A stretch of 56,387 nucleotides of DNA from Nitrospira sp. (GTDB lineage Bacteria; Nitrospirota; Nitrospiria; Nitrospirales; Nitrospiraceae): NCBI GenBank assembly GCA_020846195.1, contig JADLEJ010000015.1:1-56387 (forward strand). The letters are read 5' to 3'. Under the pieces are notes generated by a model that saw only the letters and a program-made list of their open reading frames with translations, had not been told where the DNA came from and made no database searches. This document shows positions 53,463 through 56,387 of this stretch, piece after piece. Position numbers and translations under genes: made by a program. Position 1 is the stretch's first letter. Each line of letters starts with the position of its first letter.

Positions 53463-54824
53463 TCAGTATCCAACCCATTGCCGCAACGCGGTCAACGGGC
53501 GCCTGAGAAGGAGATAGGCCAATGGGCCGCGTTCCCCATACACCTTGGCCGTCCCCTGCCAGCCGATGCGGATGCGCGGATCCGGTTGGGCCAGCTGGGC
53601 GGTGACCCGGTACGCCAAAATGTCTCCGGGCAAGACCTCCGCGTGATAGCTCGCATGCTGGACCGTCGCGGCAAACGACTCCAAGGGAAAGGCGTTTAGG
53701 AACACGACGGCCTCTGCGCTGTCCTTCAACACAATCGCGTCGGCCACAGGAAGATCAATGCGCAATTCAATCTGTTTCGGATCGGCGATTTCCATGATCC
53801 GTTCTCCGACCTTGACCGGTCGTCCCGCCCAGTCCGACGGATCTGAGTACAAGGTGATGCCGGCCCGGCTCGCCGTCACTTCGACTTGATCCAGCATGTC
53901 CTTCGCATAGTCGAGCTCCGTCTGCCGGAGGTCGGCTTCAGCCTCTTTGAGCGGCGCGTCCGCCTTGCGTTGAGGGTCGGTGAAACCGGATTGCACGGCC
54001 TGCAGGTGCTCAGCCCGTGCGACGGCCAGTTGTTTCTCCGCCACATGGAATTGGTTCCGCAGCGTCGTATCCTCGAACCGGAACAGCGTGGCACCCGCCT
54101 GCACGGGGTGATTCGGCGGAACCCGCATGGCCGCGATGACGCCGTCCATCGGCGCACTCACAATCACCGGAGCCTTCGCCATGACCTTGACCGGAGCAAC
54201 CGCCGATAAGCGGATTGGCAGACAGAGGGCCGTGACAATGGCGGTGGGAAGCAGCCACCAGGCCGGCTTCTTGATGTTCGTCGACCAGCGCCGCGCTCGC
54301 TTTGCCAGCGCTTTCCAGGCGTACGCATAACTGCCGGCGAGCCGGTGAACGATCGCAATGTCGTTCTCCTGCCAGTTGAATTCGCGCTCGAACCACCAGG
54401 CCCCGAGCACGGTCTTGTCGGGGTGTGTGAGCGGGCACCAGAAAATCTGCCCCGTCACAAACTCTCCCCAACCTTGGCGCAACTCCGCCGGAAGGAGATC
54501 CTCCGTCACCACCACGGGCTGCCGGCCGTGGTCGCTCTCGCGAAGGTATTGCCCGACCGCTTCCAGCCACTGAATCAACGGGGCATGGCGGTCTACCACC
54601 GCCACGCTAGAGGCACTGGCAACCTGGTATGGATCGTTCGGGCGCGAGGCGGACAGTAAAAACGCCTGCGTGTACGGAATAAGCCGACGCGTTTCATTAA
54701 CCGCAAGAAAATGCAGCTCTCGAACGGTCTTGGCCTCGCGAATCTGCCCTTCGAGATGAGTCAGGACCGCAAGGTGAATCAGCGTGGGGATTTGTTGCGG
54801 AGTCGGTTCCGTTGCGGTTGCCAT
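53463..54824 (-). CDS. HlyD-family adaptor with GAF-like cytosolic N-terminal domain
   Basis: A 453-residue protein. Residues 1-175 form a cytosolic domain resembling GAF (HLAVLTHLEGQIREAKTVRELHFLAVNETRRLIPYTQAFLLS and AWWFEREFNWQENDIAIVHRLAGSYA). A TM is near 190-210 (PAWWLLPTAIVTALCLPIRL). The periplasmic part is HlyD-like: PVIVSAPMDGVIAAMRVPPNHPVQAGATLFRFED, a coiled-coil hairpin with an extended 230-310 region, and beta-barrel. The N-terminal cytosolic domain may sense a ligand or bind the substrate. It lies between the M50-HlyD gene and another adaptor. Confidence 0.86.
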   Translation of the reverse strand: MATATEPTPQQIPTLIHLAVLTHLEGQIREAKTVRELHFLAVNETRRLIPYTQAFLLSASRPNDPYQVASASSVAVVDRHAPLIQWLEAVGQYLRESDHGRQPVVVTEDLLPAELRQGWGEFVTGQIFWCPLTHPDKTVLGAWWFEREFNWQENDIAIVHRLAGSYAYAWKALAKRARRWSTNIKKPAWWLLPTAIVTALCLPIRLSAVAPVKVMAKAPVIVSAPMDGVIAAMRVPPNHPVQAGATLFRFEDTTLRNQFHVAEKQLAVARAEHLQAVQSGFTDPQRKADAPLKEAEADLRQTELDYAKDMLDQVEVTASRAGITLYSDPSDWAGRPVKVGERIMEIADPKQIELRIDLPVADAIVLKDSAEAVVFLNAFPLESFAATVQHASYHAEVLPGDILAYRVTAQLAQPDPRIRIGWQGTAKVYGERGPLAYLLLRRPLTALRQWVGY

Positions 54825-54833
54825 AGCATCCCG

Positions 54834-55616
54834 TTAGGGTTGGACCAGGGGAAATTGCGCCGTCCCGCTCATCCCAGCGATAATATCGTCGGGTAATTTA
54901 TTGAAGGTCCCCACGATCTTGACTGTCTGACTGGCCGGATCCACATTGGCGCCGATCTCCTTGATCCTAGCCGGGTACCCTCGCTGAGTTTCATCCACCA
55001 CGAACGTAAAGGGCGCCTTGCGGCGCAACCAGGCCAGCGACGACGACGGAACGACCAATTCAATTTCCAAACTCCGGTCGTCAAGCACGCTCACCAGCTT
55101 GTCGTTCGGAAAGACGTTCTCGAATTCATTCACCATTACGCCCGCCACGCGGCCGGCAAATGGGGCCGCGATCTGGCAGCCTCGCACGTTGACTTCGGCC
55201 ACTCTGATCGCCGCCGCCGACTTCTTCGCTTCGGCTTCGGATATCTCCAATTCCAGCGTGCTGACCGCATGCAGTTTCGTCAGCTCGCGATTGTTTCGAG
55301 CCATCTTCTCTTTGCCTTCATGTTCAGCCGTCGCCGCGGTCAGTTCGGCTTTGTATTTGTCGCATTCCAACTGGACCAGTGTGGCCCCTTTTTCAAAGCG
55401 CGCTCCTTCTTTGTACGGCATCTGATTGATGCGGCCCTGCACCTGGGCATAGAGCACCGCTTGTGTCGCCGCCTTGACGATGCCCCGCATCCCCCCCCCG
55501 CTCAGACGCATGCCCGGCGCCGGACGCTCGCCTTTCGACCAGCTCACCGGCGTGGCGCACAGCCACCCAGCCAACGCCAATACAGCTGCGCCGCTAATGA
55601 GCCGCAGTTGCCGCAT
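54834..55616 (-). CDS. HlyD-family periplasmic adaptor subunit
   Basis: A 260-residue exported adaptor: signal-like N-terminus (RLISGAAVLALAGWLCATPVSW), lipoyl half KAATQAVLYAQVQGRINQMPYKEGARFEKGATLVQLE, a short coiled coil (ELTAATAEHEGKEKMARNNRELTKL), second lipoyl half VRGCQIAAPFAGRVAGVMVNEFE and beta-barrel. The ATG at 55616 follows AAGGAGG. The codon run GGG GGG GGG (nine G, plus strand C at 55491-55499) early in the gene is prone to slippage. It overlaps the TolC-like gene by 23 bp. Confidence 0.9.
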   Translation of the reverse strand: MRQLRLISGAAVLALAGWLCATPVSWSKGERPAPGMRLSGGGMRGIVKAATQAVLYAQVQGRINQMPYKEGARFEKGATLVQLECDKYKAELTAATAEHEGKEKMARNNRELTKLHAVSTLELEISEAEAKKSAAAIRVAEVNVRGCQIAAPFAGRVAGVMVNEFENVFPNDKLVSVLDDRSLEIELVVPSSSLAWLRRKAPFTFVVDETQRGYPARIKEIGANVDPASQTVKIVGTFNKLPDDIIAGMSGTAQFPLVQP

Positions 55617-56387
55617 GGACCTCCTTGTCCTGCAGGAGGCTCTGACTGCGCACAGGCAGCGGCTCCCAGAGACGCCGCAATGACTCGGCCAATCCTGACA
55701 GGCTCTGATCGGCGCCGGCCGGCGGCACCGCTTCTTCGCCGATGGCAGACCGAATCGTGGCATACGCCGTCTCGACTCCGGCCTGCGCCACATCGAGACG
55801 GACTTCCGCTAAGATCTGATTCACTTTTTCGCGCAACAGCACTAAGTCGCTCGTGCTGTTCGTCAGCCACAGACTGCGAGTGTGGTCAGCAATCGCCTGT
55901 TGCGTCTCCCGGTATTGTTTGGCATTCCCCAGTTCGTCCTTGGCCAACATGAATTGAGCCACTCCCACATGCACCTCCGTCAAAATCGCCATGGTCAACG
56001 CCAAACTCTGCGCCTCCAGCACGGCACGATGGGCCTCAATCGCCTTATACTTGGCCGGCACGCGAAACACGCCCAGAAGATTCCAGCTCACCTGCGCCGC
56101 ATAATTCAGCCAGTTCTGGTAAAGAAAAAAGCTATTGCTGTTGTAGTAGCCTCCGAACTGCAGCTTCATGCTGGGAAACAATTCCAGCAGCGTCGCCTTC
56201 GCTTCTTTCACATTGATCCGCTTTTGATAGTCGATCGCTCGCAACTCAGGACGAAACAGCAAGGCTTGCCGCTCGAGACTCTCCGCATCCAGATTCACCG
56301 GCGGCACCGCGGCCGAACGGATCGGCTGCCGCACTTCAAAGTGGACGCCGGGAGACAGACCGATCAAAGAGGCCAGTTGCAATTTGG
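55594..56387 (-). CDS. TolC-family outer membrane efflux protein (C-terminal part; cut by window end)
   Basis: The frame is open to the end of the window, so the N-terminal part is missing. The visible 264 residues show the second half of a TolC-like protein: ...LASLIGL, RPELRAIDYQKRINVKEAKATLLELFPSMKL (typical family segment), a beta/coil part FGGYYNSNSFFLYQNWLNYAAQVSWNLLGVF, and long helices VHVGVAQFMLAKDELGNAKQYRETQQAI. It would form the outer-membrane duct for the adaptors that follow. It overlaps the next gene by 23 bp. Confidence 0.85.
   Translation of the reverse strand, partial: KLQLASLIGLSPGVHFEVRQPIRSAAVPPVNLDAESLERQALLFRPELRAIDYQKRINVKEAKATLLELFPSMKLQFGGYYNSNSFFLYQNWLNYAAQVSWNLLGVFRVPAKYKAIEAHRAVLEAQSLALTMAILTEVHVGVAQFMLAKDELGNAKQYRETQQAIADHTRSLWLTNSTSDLVLLREKVNQILAEVRLDVAQAGVETAYATIRSAIGEEAVPPAGADQSLSGLAESLRRLWEPLPVRSQSLLQDKEVHAATAAH

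Overview
The window reads as a single chromosomal segment of a GC-rich, Gram-negative bacterium, most probably a Nitrospira (Nitrospirota). This rests on recalled gene content and style: an orphan CbbQ/CbbO-like MoxR-VWA pair, many chemosensory-type histidine kinases, a PspA module, a bactofilin, a DUF3365 heme protein and an LDH-type malate dehydrogenase. No taxonomic marker gene is present, so the assignment is inference. There is no rRNA, CRISPR array, transposase or prophage. Gene density is high and many genes overlap by 4 bp.

Layout. 1-1.9 kb: tRNA-Lys, purA with an attenuator-like leader, and tRNA-Ala. 1.9-6.5 kb: an ABC-F ATPase, a PilZ protein with a leaderless-looking promoter, rarA and an alpha/beta hydrolase. 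6.5-10.5 kb (minus strand): a PuuD-like membrane protein, a NuoF-like flavoprotein, a 2Fe-2S ferredoxin, an A-type Fe-S carrier, a eukaryote-like 6-pyruvoyl-tetrahydropterin synthase and folE. 10.6-18.7 kb: mdh, then the VWA (CbbO/NorD-like) and MoxR (CbbQ/NorQ-like) genes. These two are separated by a ferredoxin:thioredoxin reductase catalytic subunit, an exported protein, two paralogous glycine-zipper lipoproteins and a DUF167 gene. 18.8-23.4 kb: a hybrid histidine kinase translationally coupled to a YkgJ-DUF2156 fusion. 23.6-31.1 kb (plus strand): an ATP-grasp-like orphan followed by a compact run (glutaredoxin-like, lysine 2,3-aminomutase-like, dCTP deaminase-like, membrane protein, two arsenosugar-type glycosyltransferase genes, SDR, zinc-ribbon protein).

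31.1-34.8 kb: a wHTH regulator diverging from pspA and a polytopic membrane protein, with palindromic operators between them; then a Grx4/BolA pair. 34.8-39.7 kb: a probably sigma-54-dependent, overlapping operon of response regulator, Rossmann-domain histidine kinase, Cache-HAMP-PAS histidine kinase and a c-type-heme DUF3365 protein, which looks like a redox or gas-sensing circuit. 39.7-45.6 kb: AI-2E-family permease, bactofilin, PBP1b and diguanylate cyclase. 45.6-56.4 kb: a giant LEPR-XLL/DUF4347/delta-60/cadherin-like surface protein with a C-terminal membrane anchor, downstream of an M50 protease-HlyD fusion, a second HlyD protein with a GAF-like cytosolic domain, a third HlyD adaptor and a TolC-type protein cut by the window edge. 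No ABC ATPase accompanies it.

The two observations I rate highest are (1) an ATPase-less, metalloprotease-containing secretion or surface-display locus at 45.6-56.4 kb, and (2) an intergenic hairpin repeat family (11.6, 16.4-16.6, 17.0-17.1 and 30.5-30.7 kb) in which the loop-proximal sequence is conserved while the long outer stem is different, yet self-complementary, at every locus.
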